A stretch of 64,000 bases of DNA, from contig NZ_AWZU01000006.1 in assembly GCF_000472385.1 (NCBI RefSeq), positions 62,108 to 126,107 of the forward strand, read 5' to 3'. The stretch comes from Bradyrhizobium sp. ARR65 (GTDB lineage: Bacteria > Pseudomonadota > Alphaproteobacteria > Rhizobiales > Xanthobacteraceae). Shown here in pieces: positions 9,984-21,191 of this stretch. How positions within the stretch are numbered: position 1 is the stretch's first letter; each line of letters begins with the position of its first letter. A program made the position numbers and the translations under genes. The notes under the pieces are model-generated. The model did not search any database. It was not told the origin of the DNA and saw only the letters and a list, made by a program, of their open reading frames with translations.

Positions 9984-11361
9984 AGCGTTCCCCGAGCAGC
10001 CGGAAGACTGCGCGCGCCGCCTGACACTCGCCGCCCTCGGGCCGGGCAGGCTTCGCCTGTGGCGTCCAGGCGAAGATGTCGAAATGCAGCCAATGCTTGG
10101 CGTGCTCGACAAAGCGCTGCAGGAACAGCGCGCAGGTGATCGAGCCGGCAAAGCTGCCCGATGGCGCATTGGTGATGTCGGCGACCTTCGCATCGAGCCA
10201 GCTATCGTACGGCCCCCACAGCGGCATGCGCCAGAGCGGATCGTTCTCCTCGCGCGCCCAGCGCGCCACGTCCTCGGCGAGCGCGTCGTCCTGGGTATAG
10301 AACGGCGGCAGATCCGGCCCCAGCGCCACCCGGGCGGCGCCGGTGAGTGTGCCCATGTCGATCAGGAGATCCGGCTTCTCCTCGTCCGCATAGGCCAGGG
10401 CGTCGGCGAGGATCAGCCGGCCCTCGGCATCGGTATTGCCGATTTCGACCGACAGCCCCTTGCGCGAGCGGAAGATATCGAGCGGCCGGAAGGCATTGCC
10501 GGCCACCGCGTTCTCGACCGCCGGGATCAGCACGCGCAGCCGGACCTTCAGCTTCGCATCCATCACCATCTGCGCCAGCGCCAGCACGTTGGCGGCGCCA
10601 CCCATGTCCTTCTTCATCAGCAGCATGCCCGAGGAGGGTTTCAGGTCGAGTCCGCCGGTATCGAAGCAGACGCCCTTGCCGACCAGCGTCACCTTCGGGT
10701 ACGCGGGATCGCCCCAGGAAAATTCGATCAGTCGCGGCGCGCGTATCGAGGCTTGGCCGACCGCATGAATGAGCGGAAAGCCTTGTTTGAGTTCATCGCC
10801 GGTGATGCAGCTGAAGTGCGCACCAAAGCGCGCGGCGACCTCGCTCGCGGCAACGGCCAGTTCCTCCGGTCCCATCTCGTTGGAGGGCGTATTGATGAGG
10901 TCGCGGGCGAGCATCGCCGCCTCGGCAATCCCGGTGATCTCGGCGACATCGATGCCGTCAGGCGGCACCAGTTTGACCGCTGGCGCCTCCGCCTTGCGAT
11001 ACCGGCTGAAGCGGTAGCCGCCGAGAGCAAAGGCAAGCGTTGCCAGACGCGCATCATGCGGCGCGTTCGCGAAACGATAGGTGCCTGCCGGCAACAGGCC
11101 CGGCAGCGCCCCAGACCTGAACGGATCGCGCGACTTGGCGGTTGCATCCTCCAATCCGAACACGACCTGCGCGATTCCGCCGTCGGCGTCCGGCAGCGTC
11201 AGGCAGGCGCCGGGCTTGGCCGCAAAGCCGTTCGCCGCAGCAAATTGCTGCGCGGAAGAGGACAGCGTGGCGCGGGTCGCCTCCCATGTGGATTTGCTGA
11301 CGAAGATGACGGGAACCGCCGAAGCGGCAGCAGTTGGCGCGGTTTCGAACGGAATCGGCAT
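9976..11361 (-). CDS. M17 family leucyl aminopeptidase
   Basis: A 461-residue dimetal aminopeptidase that removes N-terminal residues from peptides in the cytoplasm. The catalytic C-terminal domain has VGKGVCFDTGGLDLKPS (metal-binding Lys and Asp), MKKDMGGAAN and the family signature NTDAEGRLILADALAY. The N-terminal domain is the variable Rossmann-like part. It is upstream of and overlaps the NlpC/P60 gene, so the two are co-expressed. It is shorter than PepA of E. coli (503) and closer to the PepB-like rhizobial group. Confidence 0.9.
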   Translation of the reverse strand: MPIPFETAPTAAASAVPVIFVSKSTWEATRATLSSSAQQFAAANGFAAKPGACLTLPDADGGIAQVVFGLEDATAKSRDPFRSGALPGLLPAGTYRFANAPHDARLATLAFALGGYRFSRYRKAEAPAVKLVPPDGIDVAEITGIAEAAMLARDLINTPSNEMGPEELAVAASEVAARFGAHFSCITGDELKQGFPLIHAVGQASIRAPRLIEFSWGDPAYPKVTLVGKGVCFDTGGLDLKPSSGMLLMKKDMGGAANVLALAQMVMDAKLKVRLRVLIPAVENAVAGNAFRPLDIFRSRKGLSVEIGNTDAEGRLILADALAYADEEKPDLLIDMGTLTGAARVALGPDLPPFYTQDDALAEDVARWAREENDPLWRMPLWGPYDSWLDAKVADITNAPSGSFAGSITCALFLQRFVEHAKHWLHFDIFAWTPQAKPARPEGGECQAARAVFRLLGERYA

Positions 11362-11599
11362 GCATGGCTCGTCTACAAAGGCGCTTCTTCTTTAAGGAGC
11401 GGATCAAGGCCCGCTTTCCGGATGAGGAAGACTTCGCAAAGTTTTGTCGCGCCCGCAATCGCTGAGATCTCACGGCTGTCAGCGGCAGCACGCCGATGTG
11501 CTATGTTCCGGTCCCAATCGGTTCAGCGGAATGGTCGCGCCTCGGTACAGATGTTCAGGACCGCGCGACCATTGTCGCAGAGATATCGGGGGAAATGCG

Positions 11600-11803
11600 A
11601 TGGATGCTGTGCTGGGTGTGCTCTCCTTCATCGGTCACGCGATCGAGGCGGTGCTGAACTATGTCGAAAGCCATCATTGGGTTTTCGGGCTGCTGGCACT
11701 CGGCTACGTCTTCTACCTGCACGACCGCGCCCTGCATGCGCGTTTCGATGAGCTGGACAAGCGGCTCGACGAGGTCAGGAAGCGGCTCGCGCTCGAATAT
11801 TGA
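11600..11803 (+). CDS. Small membrane protein of unknown function
   Basis: 67 residues from ATG 11600, preceded by a GGGGGAAA ribosome site. One hydrophobic segment (about residues 26-46, ending VFYLHDRAL) is followed by a charged, probably helical tail (RFDELDKRLDEVRKRLALEY) with heptad-like spacing, suggesting a short coiled coil. The N-terminal 20 residues may form an amphipathic helix. I do not recognise the family. It is divergent from the aminopeptidase gene. Confidence 0.6.
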   Translation: MDAVLGVLSFIGHAIEAVLNYVESHHWVFGLLALGYVFYLHDRALHARFDELDKRLDEVRKRLALEY

Positions 11804-11966
11804 GCGGTGCGTCCGAGCCTCGAGACGCTGATCCTCGAGATCTCTCCGCGGCTTCGGCGCGAACTGTTAGCCGTAACTCGCGGAGCGTCATTAACCGGGC
11901 GTTAGGGTTAACGGTTTATTGCTGGCGCATTCGGATCGATCCCTTGCCGCGAAGAATCACCTGTCC

Positions 11967-12779
11967 ATGCGTCAGCAGTTTAGTCCCGCCCGGCTTCTCG
12001 CATCCGCGGCCCTGACGGCGGTGTTGGCCGCTGGCCTTGGCGGCTGTCAGACCATGTCCGACATCACGGGATCGATCACCGCCAAGTCGGAGCCGCCGCC
12101 TGCAGCCGATCCGCAGCGCGCGATGGAAGCCTATGGCGACCGCTACCGCGCAAATCCCCGGGATGCCGATGCAGCGTTGGCCTATGGCCAGACGTTGCGC
12201 GCCAATGGGCAGCGCGCGCAGGCCGCGGCCGTGCTCGAACAGGCGACCATCGCCAATCCCGGCAACAAGCAACTGCTTGCCGCTTGGGGGCGCGCGCTCG
12301 CCGACAACGGCAATTTCCAACAGGCCTTCGACGTGCTCTCGCGCGCCCACACGCCTGACAATCCCGATTGGCGCATCCTGTCGGTGCAGGGCACCACGCT
12401 CGACCAGATGGGGCGGCACGAGGAGGCGCGGCGCTATTACGAGAGCGCGCTCAAGATCGTGCCGGGCGAGCCGTCGGTGCTGTCCAATCTCGGCCTGTCC
12501 TACATGCTTTCGAAGGATCTGCCCAAAGCGGAGCAGATGCTGCGCCAGGCCTATGCCAGTCCGAAAGCCGACGCGCGGGTGCGGCAGAATCTCGGCCTCG
12601 TCGTTGGCCTGCAGGGACGCTTCGCCGAGGCCGAAAGCATCGTCAAGAGCGACCTGCCGCCGGACGAGGCGGCTGCGAACGTCGCTTACTTGCGCGAAAT
12701 GCTGAAGGGCAAGGACAACACCCGCGCGGCGGCTGCCCGCAACACCGCGCCGCTCGCGGATCTCAACCGTCCGGACTAG
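11967..12779 (+). CDS. tadD: TPR-repeat lipoprotein, TadD-like
   Basis: 270 residues from ATG 11967. A lipoprotein signal ends in AAGLGGC near residue 27, so the mature protein is anchored to a membrane and faces the periplasm. Four or so tetratricopeptide units follow from about residue 60 to 230 (for example DADAALAYGQTLRANGQRAQ and PSVLSNLGLSYMLSKDLPKA). TadD is the pilotin-like TPR protein of the Flp/Tad pilus machine. Here it stands alone, about 11 kb from the tad operon in the same window. TPR lipoproteins are hard to place, so the Tad role is likely but not proven. Confidence 0.72.
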   Translation: MRQQFSPARLLASAALTAVLAAGLGGCQTMSDITGSITAKSEPPPAADPQRAMEAYGDRYRANPRDADAALAYGQTLRANGQRAQAAAVLEQATIANPGNKQLLAAWGRALADNGNFQQAFDVLSRAHTPDNPDWRILSVQGTTLDQMGRHEEARRYYESALKIVPGEPSVLSNLGLSYMLSKDLPKAEQMLRQAYASPKADARVRQNLGLVVGLQGRFAEAESIVKSDLPPDEAAANVAYLREMLKGKDNTRAAAARNTAPLADLNRPD

Positions 12780-13268
12780 CTCGCAGGCACAGCCCGCGCC
12801 GCGGCCGACGAAGCATTGGATTCGGCGTTGCTCCACCGTCGTCCTGGCGAAAGCCAGGATCCAAAACCACAGGCCGGTGTTGTGTAAGGCAACCGCGGCG
12901 CGCAGCCTATTGAGAGATTCCGCGGTACCGCAATGAGCGCAAATGCTCAGGCGAAGGTCCCGGCTTTCGCAGGACGACGGCGCTGAGGCATCCCGATCCA
13001 ATTGTCAAACAGCCACTCACTCCGCTCTCGTTGTCCGGCTTGACCGGACGATCCAGTATTCCAGAGACGGCAGGGCCTTAACTGAGAAGCCGCGGCGTAC
13101 TGGATGCCCCGCATGCGCGGGGCATGACGAGGGAGAGGACGAGCGTCCATACTGGATCGCCGCGTTCGCGGGCGGTCCGTAGGAAATCGCGTATCGAATA
13201 GTCCGCGTGACAAAGCGCGCGCGGGGCGATAGCCTGCGACAAAACAAAATTTGCACGGGAGGAATGGC
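12780..13268. repeat. Gene-free stretch with dispersed intergenic repeats
   Basis: No conserved protein is found in this 489-bp gap. Positions about 12831-12983 carry an element also present at about 48772-48921 (shared GTCCxGGCGAAxGCCxGGA start, CCACAGGCC centre and GTCCCGGCTTTCGC end). A second palindromic element at about 13031-13165 has TTGTCCGGCTTGACCGGAC and a GCCCCGCATGCGCGGGGC hairpin. Both resemble the short palindromic intergenic elements common in Bradyrhizobium genomes. Confidence 0.65.
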
Positions 13269-15962
13269 ATGCCAGATGCAATGGTTGCTGCACGTGCTTC
13301 AGAGGCCGAAAGCGGCAGTGCGACGCAACAGGTCGACGTCGCGGTGGTGGGTGCCGGCTTTGCCGGCCTGTATCTTCTGCATCGCCTGCGCAAGGCCGGC
13401 TTCACGACGACAGCGTTGGAGGAAGCAGATGAGGTCGGCGGCACCTGGTACTGGAACCGATATCCCGGTGCACGCTGTGACATTCAGACCATCGACTACA
13501 GCTACACCTTCGATCCCGAACTCGAGCGCGCGTGGACATGGTCGGAGAAATACGCGACCCAGCCCGAAATTCTGCGCTATCTCGGCTTCGTCGCCGATCG
13601 TTATGATCTGCGGCGCGACATCCGCTTCAAGACCAAAGTCACGGCAGCAACGTGGGATGAGGCGAGGCAACGATGGCTGCTGACGACCGATGAGGGCGCT
13701 TCCGTCTCCTGCCGCCACTACATCATGGCTACGGGGTGTCTTTCCGCGCCCAAGCCCCCGGAGATCGATGGCGTCAAGGACTTCAGAGGCGAGGTCTATT
13801 TCACCGGCCGCTGGCCGCATGAAGAGGTTAAGCTGACCGGCAAGCGCGTCGCGGTGATCGGGACAGGATCCTCAGGCATCCAGTCGATCCCGATGATCGC
13901 CGAGCAGGCGGCGCAGCTCACGGTTTTCCAGCGCACGCCTAACTTTGCCATGCCGGCACACAACGGTCCTGTGCCGACGGATCGCCTTGCTCTATTGGAA
14001 AGCAATCGCGCCGGCTATCGTGAGCAGGCGCGCTGGTCACTGACGGGCGTTCCTTACCCGCAGCAAACAGCTGTGAGCTGGCAACTCAGCGAGGCCGAGC
14101 GCCGCGAACGCTTCGAGAAGGCGTGGGCCACCGGCGATCTCGTCTATATCCTGACTCAGCTTTGGGCCGACCAGGGCGTCGATACCGAGGGCAACGCGGT
14201 GGTCGCGGAGCTGATCCGCGAGAAGATCCGCGAGATCGTGAAGGATCCCGAGACGGCCGAAGCGCTGACCCCGCACGATCATCCGTTCGGGGCCAAGCGT
14301 CCTTGTCTCGATACGAATTACTACGCCACCTACAACCGGCCTAACGTCACGCTCGTGAACCTGCGGCAGGAGCCGATCGAGAAGATCACGACCGGAGGCA
14401 TCAAGACCGACAAGCGCATGTTCGATGTGGACGTCATCGTGTTCGCGACCGGCTTCGATGCCATGACCGGAGCGATTACGGCCATTCACCCGATCACTGG
14501 CCGCGGCGGACGATCGCTATCCGAGGTCTGGGCGCATGGACCGCAAACCTATCTCGGGCTTACGGTATCAGGTTTCCCCAATCTATTCATGATCACCGGG
14601 CCAGGCAGTCCGTCGGTGCTGTCGAACATGGCGGTGTCGATCGAGCAGCACGTCGACTGGGTCGTTGATCGCCTGACTGCGATGCGCGATGCCGGTTTCA
14701 CCACGATTGAGGCGACTGATACGGCGCAGGCGGGTTGGGCACGGCATATGGCCGATTGTTCGATGCTGACGCTGCATCGGCTGGCCAACACCTGGTACAC
14801 GGGCGCGAACGTGCCGGGAAAGCCGCAGGGCGTGATGCCTTATACCGGCGGTGTCGGTCCCTATCGCAGTATCTGCAACGAGATTGTCAGCCGCGGCATG
14901 TTGGGCTTCAGACTGACCGGCCCCGACGTCGCGGAGCAATGCAATGATGGCGAAATCGTTCGCCTGCAGCCGGATGTCCGGCTGGTTCTGAACATGCTGG
15001 CAGAGATGAAACTGCCGCCCTTGGAATCATTCGGAGCGCAAGGCTTGCGCGACTTCGTCGCTCAATTCAATGCCGCGCGTCCCGCCGGCCGGCCGGTCGG
15101 CGAGGTCGTCGATGGCACGCTGCCGAGCGCCGATGGCCCGTTGCGCTATCGGTTGTATCGGCCGGCAACGCCTGGGCCGCATCCGATCGTGGTTTATTTC
15201 CATGGCGGCGGCTGGGTGTTGGGTGACGAACAATCCGACGATCCGTTCTGCCGCGATATGTGCCGGCGCAGCGGCATGATCTTTGTCAGCGTCGGCTATC
15301 GCCATGCGCCCGAGCATCGCTTTCCGGCTGCGGCGGAGGACGGCTATGCAGCGACGCGCTGGATCGCCGAGCACGCGGCGGACCTCGGCGGTACACCGGG
15401 GCCCGTGCTGGTGGCGGGCTGGAGCGCCGGCGGCAACATCGCTGCCGTCTCCTGTCAGCTCGCGCGCGATCGCGGTGGGCCGGCGATATCGGGACAGCTT
15501 CTGGTCTGCCCGGTCACTGATTGCACGTTCGATCGTCCATCCTATAACGAAAACGCGGCGGGCTATTTTCTCACGCGCTCGTTGATGTACTGGTTCTGGG
15601 ACCTGTACTGCTCGCCGGCCGATCGCACCGATCCGCGCGTCTCGCCGCTGCGCGGCGACTTGGGAGGCCTGCCGCCGGCCTATGTGGTGACCTGCGAGTT
15701 CGATCCGTTGCGGGACGAGGGGATCGCCTACGCGGAGGCTCTGGCTGCCGCTGGTGTCCCGGTCGAGCAATTCAAGGCGCGCGGGCATTTCCATTCCTCC
15801 TTCACCATGGTCGACGTGGTCATTACCGGCGTCAGCGGCCGCGTGCAGATGGCGGAAGCCTTGCGCCGCTTCGCCGGACTGCCGCTCGAGGCGAGACGAG
15901 AGGACGAAAGCATGCGAGACCGGGCTGTCCCGCTGCACAAGATCGCCGCGGCCGCATCATAG
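13269..15962 (+). CDS. Bifunctional flavin-containing (Baeyer-Villiger type) monooxygenase fused to an alpha/beta-hydrolase
   Basis: 897 residues from ATG 13269 (GGGAGG six bases upstream). Residues about 20-560 are a class B flavoprotein monooxygenase: FAD Rossmann motif [16 protein letters not shown]-type [20 protein letters not shown] motif [10 protein letters not shown] near residue 195, and VFATGFD. The fingerprint FxGxxxHxxxWP reads [12 protein letters not shown], with Phe in place of His. Residues about 600-890 form a hormone-sensitive-lipase type esterase: oxyanion HGGGW near 643, nucleophile GWSAGG near 718, Asp in FDPLRDEG and His in GHFHSS, a complete triad. Such a fusion could oxidise a ketone to an ester and hydrolyse it at once. 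The substrate cannot be read from the sequence. The SnoaL-like gene follows on the same strand. Confidence 0.88.
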   Translation: MPDAMVAARASEAESGSATQQVDVAVVGAGFAGLYLLHRLRKAGFTTTALEEADEVGGTWYWNRYPGARCDIQTIDYSYTFDPELERAWTWSEKYATQPEILRYLGFVADRYDLRRDIRFKTKVTAATWDEARQRWLLTTDEGASVSCRHYIMATGCLSAPKPPEIDGVKDFRGEVYFTGRWPHEEVKLTGKRVAVIGTGSSGIQSIPMIAEQAAQLTVFQRTPNFAMPAHNGPVPTDRLALLESNRAGYREQARWSLTGVPYPQQTAVSWQLSEAERRERFEKAWATGDLVYILTQLWADQGVDTEGNAVVAELIREKIREIVKDPETAEALTPHDHPFGAKRPCLDTNYYATYNRPNVTLVNLRQEPIEKITTGGIKTDKRMFDVDVIVFATGFDAMTGAITAIHPITGRGGRSLSEVWAHGPQTYLGLTVSGFPNLFMITGPGSPSVLSNMAVSIEQHVDWVVDRLTAMRDAGFTTIEATDTAQAGWARHMADCSMLTLHRLANTWYTGANVPGKPQGVMPYTGGVGPYRSICNEIVSRGMLGFRLTGPDVAEQCNDGEIVRLQPDVRLVLNMLAEMKLPPLESFGAQGLRDFVAQFNAARPAGRPVGEVVDGTLPSADGPLRYRLYRPATPGPHPIVVYFHGGGWVLGDEQSDDPFCRDMCRRSGMIFVSVGYRHAPEHRFPAAAEDGYAATRWIAEHAADLGGTPGPVLVAGWSAGGNIAAVSCQLARDRGGPAISGQLLVCPVTDCTFDRPSYNENAAGYFLTRSLMYWFWDLYCSPADRTDPRVSPLRGDLGGLPPAYVVTCEFDPLRDEGIAYAEALAAAGVPVEQFKARGHFHSSFTMVDVVITGVSGRVQMAEALRRFAGLPLEARREDESMRDRAVPLHKIAAAAS

Positions 15963-16128
15963 CGCGGAGTGTCAGGCGAATTTGAACTGCTGGGTGGCGC
16001 GGACAAATCGGTCCCGTCTCAGTCCCGTCCGCGCCTGGCTCGCGTGCGATCGCCATGGCCGCTCGCGCGCGTGACTTCGAGCGGCAGAAACGCTAGCTGT
16101 CCGGCGTTTTCCGAAAAGGGAGAAGACG

Positions 16129-16614
16129 ATGGATCGCAGAACCATCTTGGCAGTGCTCGGCGCGGCGACATTGGTCCCCAGCCTCGCGCGAGCCGAGACG
16201 ACCACGCCACGCCAGGTCGCGGACGCCTTTGCCGCGACATTGTCGGCCCACGACATGGACGCTTTTGCCGCGCTGTTCGCCGACGACTATGTCAACCATC
16301 AAGTCAGCGCCGCGGCACCGCCCCCGCCGCCGGGAATGTCCGCCAAGCAGGCGAGCGTCGGCTTCTTCGCGGCGCGGCTGAAAGGCCTTCCGGATCTCAA
16401 GGTCTCGATCGAGGCGATGGTGGCGGCGGACGACAAGGTCGCCGCGAGTTTTGTTTACGAGGGCACGCATCAGGGTGTGCTGCTCGGCGTCGCGCCGACC
16501 GGCAAGCGCCTGCGCTTCACGTCCTGCGACATCTTCCGGACCGCCAGCGGCAAGATTGCCGAGCATTGGGGCATGGGCGACATCGCCGGCCAGCTTGCCC
16601 AGATGAAGAGCTGA
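16129..16614 (+). CDS. Secreted SnoaL-like/ester cyclase family protein
   Basis: 161 residues with a signal peptide (MDRRTILAVLGAATLVPSLA, cleavage after RAE or ARA). The mature part is an NTF2-like fold: QVADAFAATLSAHDMDAFAA, then DDYVNHQ, and TGKRLRFTSCDIFRTASGKI with EHWGMGD at the end, as in the ester cyclase/SnoaL-like family. Catalysis is not assured; many members have unknown roles. It sits 166 bp downstream of the BVMO-esterase gene in the same direction and may belong to the same process. Confidence 0.75.
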   Translation: MDRRTILAVLGAATLVPSLARAETTTPRQVADAFAATLSAHDMDAFAALFADDYVNHQVSAAAPPPPPGMSAKQASVGFFAARLKGLPDLKVSIEAMVAADDKVAASFVYEGTHQGVLLGVAPTGKRLRFTSCDIFRTASGKIAEHWGMGDIAGQLAQMKS

Positions 16615-16688
16615 CCCCGCGGCCAGCTCAGTTTGTGCTGGTCGTTGCGGCGGCTCGTGAGAGAGCCCTCCACCAGGAGGGCGGTTAG

Positions 16689-17627
16689 CTAGGTTCGTCG
16701 ATTGCCCTTTGCCGATCTCGTACCGTACTGCTCACGCAAGGCGTCGGCCGACAAGGACACCACCTCGGAAATTTGCAGGAGCTGTCGCGCCAGCGGACTT
16801 GTCTTGCGCCAGACCATGCCAACGGTTCGCGAAGGCTGCGGGTCGTCGAAGCGGGCGACAGACACGGGTGCCGAGCGCGTCTCCACCGCCACGGCCATTT
16901 CCGGGATCAAGGTGACGCCGAGGCCCGCGCTCACCATCTGAACAAGCGTGGACAAGGAGCTCGCGTCCAGCACCTCCCGCGGCGTGGACGACTGCATCTT
17001 GCAGAACGACAGGGCCTGATCGCGGAAGCAGTGTCCCTCTTCGAGCAGGAGCAGCCGCATCTCGCGCAGTGCTTCGGCGCTGAGCACCGGCGCCGCCTCA
17101 TCTTCACGCGGGCGGACCAGCAGGAAATTCTCCGAGAACAAGGCGACCTCGGTCAGCGAGGGTTCGGACACCGGCAGCGCAACGATCGCCGCGTCAAGCC
17201 GACCCTCGCTGAGTTCCTGGATCAGCTTCGGCGTCACCGTCTCGCGAACGTGAACGTCAAGTTCCGGGTGCATGCGCGTGAGATTAGCGATGACCTTGGG
17301 CAGCAGGTAGGGCGCAACGGTCGGGATCATGCCGACCCGCAGCCGGCCCACGAGCTGGTCACGCGAGGCTCGCGCGAAATCTCCGAGTTCATCGATCGAT
17401 CGCAGGATCTCGCGGACGCGCTCGGCGAGTTCTTGGCCGAACTTCGTCAGCACGACCTGGCGCGCATTTCGCTCGAGCAGCACGCCGCCCAAGGCTTCTT
17501 CGAGTTCCTTGATCTGCATCGACATCGCCGGTTGCGTGATTGCACACGCTTCAGCCGCGCGTCCGAAATGGCCGTGACGTGCCAGGGCATCGAAATAACG
17601 AAGCTGCCGGAGGGTAAATTGGATCAT
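16689..17627 (-). CDS. oxyR: Hydrogen-peroxide sensing LysR-family regulator OxyR
   Basis: 312 residues with an N-terminal winged helix-turn-helix (FGRAAEACAITQPAMSMQIK) and a periplasmic-binding-like effector domain. The two redox Cys of OxyR are in place, Cys200 and Cys209, within LLEEGHCFRDQALSFCKM, matching Cys199 and Cys208 of E. coli. Oxidation to a disulfide switches the protein to an activator. It is divergent from katG with a 104-bp intergenic region, the standard arrangement in which OxyR controls katG and itself. Confidence 0.94.
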   Translation of the reverse strand: MIQFTLRQLRYFDALARHGHFGRAAEACAITQPAMSMQIKELEEALGGVLLERNARQVVLTKFGQELAERVREILRSIDELGDFARASRDQLVGRLRVGMIPTVAPYLLPKVIANLTRMHPELDVHVRETVTPKLIQELSEGRLDAAIVALPVSEPSLTEVALFSENFLLVRPREDEAAPVLSAEALREMRLLLLEEGHCFRDQALSFCKMQSSTPREVLDASSLSTLVQMVSAGLGVTLIPEMAVAVETRSAPVSVARFDDPQPSRTVGMVWRKTSPLARQLLQISEVVSLSADALREQYGTRSAKGNRRT

Positions 17628-17635
17628 CAGGAAAG

Positions 17636-17657
17636 CTTATCGTAACAATCACGAAAG
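17636..17657. promoter_or_regulatory. Candidate OxyR/LysR operator between oxyR and katG
   Basis: An imperfect dyad CTTATCGT, 7 bp, ACGAAAG lies just upstream of the oxyR start and about 75 bp before katG. It has the T-N11-A spacing expected for LysR-type regulators. It does not match the full four-part E. coli OxyR site, so the assignment relies on position and symmetry. Confidence 0.4.
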
Positions 17658-17671
17658 TCAATTTCCCCTGA

Positions 17672-19900
<2,229 letters not shown>

Positions 19901-19932
19901 TTTCAGGCGCCGGCGAAGGCTATCAAGGACAC

Positions 19933-19968
19933 AGGGCGGCGTTTCAAGGCAACTTGGAACGCCGCCCT
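19933..19968 (+). terminator. Hairpin after katG
   Basis: A 16-bp stem with one mismatch (AGGGCGGCGTT arm, GCAA loop) starts 33 bp after the katG stop. No T-tract follows, so it may be a processing or stability element rather than a classical intrinsic terminator. Confidence 0.55.
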
Positions 19969-19970
19969 AG

Positions 19971-20060
19971 GCGTCATTGCGAGCGGAAGCAAAGCAATCC
20001 AGACTTTCTCTGCGGATGCAATCTGGATTGCTGCGTCGCTTTCGCTCCTCGCAATGACGG
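19971..20060. repeat. Palindromic intergenic repeat (CGTCATTGCGAGC type)
   Basis: The two ends are inverted copies (GCGTCATTGCGAGCG and CGCTCCTCGCAATGACG) with a second inner dyad around GCAATCCAGA/TCTGGATTGC. This is the widespread intergenic palindrome of Bradyrhizobiaceae. Only one copy is seen in this window. Confidence 0.75.
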
Positions 20061-20134
20061 TGGTTGAAGGCGCTCGTTCGGCGGATGCGCTGGCTCCAGC
20101 TTCGATTCCTGCGCGGCTCGCGCGCCGCCGATCA

Positions 20135-21040
20135 TCATCTCGGCGATTGCAGCTCGGTCGCGTTGAGCCGTAACAGCCGCACGAAATCGAGGGCGGCGGG
20201 CGATAGCGAGCGGTCTTCGCGATGGGCGACGTCGATCTCGCGCGTGACCATGGGGTCGATCAGTTCGCGCGCGACGAGGGATTTTGTCGGTAGAGCCGAG
20301 AGGGCATAGAGCGGCAACACCGTGATGCCGAAGCCGGCCTCGACCATCGCGAGGATCGTGGTGAGTTGATCGAGCTCGAAGGCCGGCTCCGCGTTCAGAC
20401 CGGCCGCGGCGTAGCCCTGCTCGATCTGTTCACGGATGCCGTTGCCGCGACGAAGCGCAATCAGCGGCACGCCGGCAAGATCACGCCAGCGCGGGCGCGC
20501 GATGGCCGCGAGCCGATGGTCGGCACGGCAGAGCAGCGCGATCAGGTACGGCACCAGCGGGATGCGCGCGATGCCGTCCTCGTTGCGGCGGAAAGTCCCG
20601 ACCGCAAGATCGATATCGCCGGACGTCAGAAGCTCGTGGACTGCCGCCAGCGAGCGGTCCACAACGCTGACCGCCACGCCGGGCGATGATTGCGCAAACT
20701 CTCGGATCGCCTTCGGCAGCAGTGCCGCGGCGAGCAGCGGCGGCGCGCCGACCTTGATGTGGCCGCGCCGGCGCGCGCCGACGTCGCGGGCGCGGCGCAG
20801 CGCGCCGTCCATGTCGCTCGTGAGGCGCCGCGCGTCGTTCAAGAATTCAACCGCGGCGGCGGTGAGCTGCACCCTCCTTGTGGTGCGGTCAAACAGGCGA
20901 AAGCCAAGCTCGGCTTCAAGTTCCCGGATGAGGCTAGATACCATCGGCTGCGCCATACGCAACCGCTCCGCGGCGCGGGTGAAATTGTGGGTCTCGGCAA
21001 CCGCGATGAACGCCTCGAGCTGGCGAAAGGTAACGGCCAT
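20135..21040 (-). CDS. LysR-family transcriptional regulator
   Basis: 301 residues from ATG 21040, giving the usual N-terminus MAVTFRQLEAFIAVAETHNF and helix-turn-helix FTRAAERLRMAQPMVSSLI. A LysR substrate-binding domain follows (GHIKVGAPPLLAAALLP; VEAGFGITVLP). It is divergent from the MFS transporter and FAD monooxygenase genes, so it most likely regulates them in response to an aromatic or similar compound. The inducer is unknown. Confidence 0.88.
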   Translation of the reverse strand: MAVTFRQLEAFIAVAETHNFTRAAERLRMAQPMVSSLIRELEAELGFRLFDRTTRRVQLTAAAVEFLNDARRLTSDMDGALRRARDVGARRRGHIKVGAPPLLAAALLPKAIREFAQSSPGVAVSVVDRSLAAVHELLTSGDIDLAVGTFRRNEDGIARIPLVPYLIALLCRADHRLAAIARPRWRDLAGVPLIALRRGNGIREQIEQGYAAAGLNAEPAFELDQLTTILAMVEAGFGITVLPLYALSALPTKSLVARELIDPMVTREIDVAHREDRSLSPAALDFVRLLRLNATELQSPR

Positions 21041-21191
21041 TGCTTGGCTGCGAAGCCTCCTCATTTATATGGATTTCGTATTACTCTATAATTGAACAGC
21101 GTGTTGTAAAATAATTCCTATCTCCCTACGGTCCGGCTAAGCGCTGCACGCCGAAACAGCCGCGAAATGGCAGCAGACCCGGGGAGGATGA
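21041..21191. promoter_or_regulatory. Divergent promoter region between the LysR gene and the MFS gene
   Basis: This 151-bp spacer is distinctly A+T-rich around 21065-21120 compared with its surroundings, as expected for divergent promoters and a LysR-type operator. No unambiguous T-N11-A dyad could be singled out by eye. Confidence 0.45.

Noticed and set aside
9796..11751. 651-codon open frame on the plus strand across the peptidase genes
   Set aside because: It is antisense to two overlapping genes with complete catalytic motifs and has no recognisable domain.
12831..13165. CRISPR-like repeat spacing in the gap before the BVMO gene
   Set aside because: The repeats are different palindromes with no constant repeat/spacer pattern.
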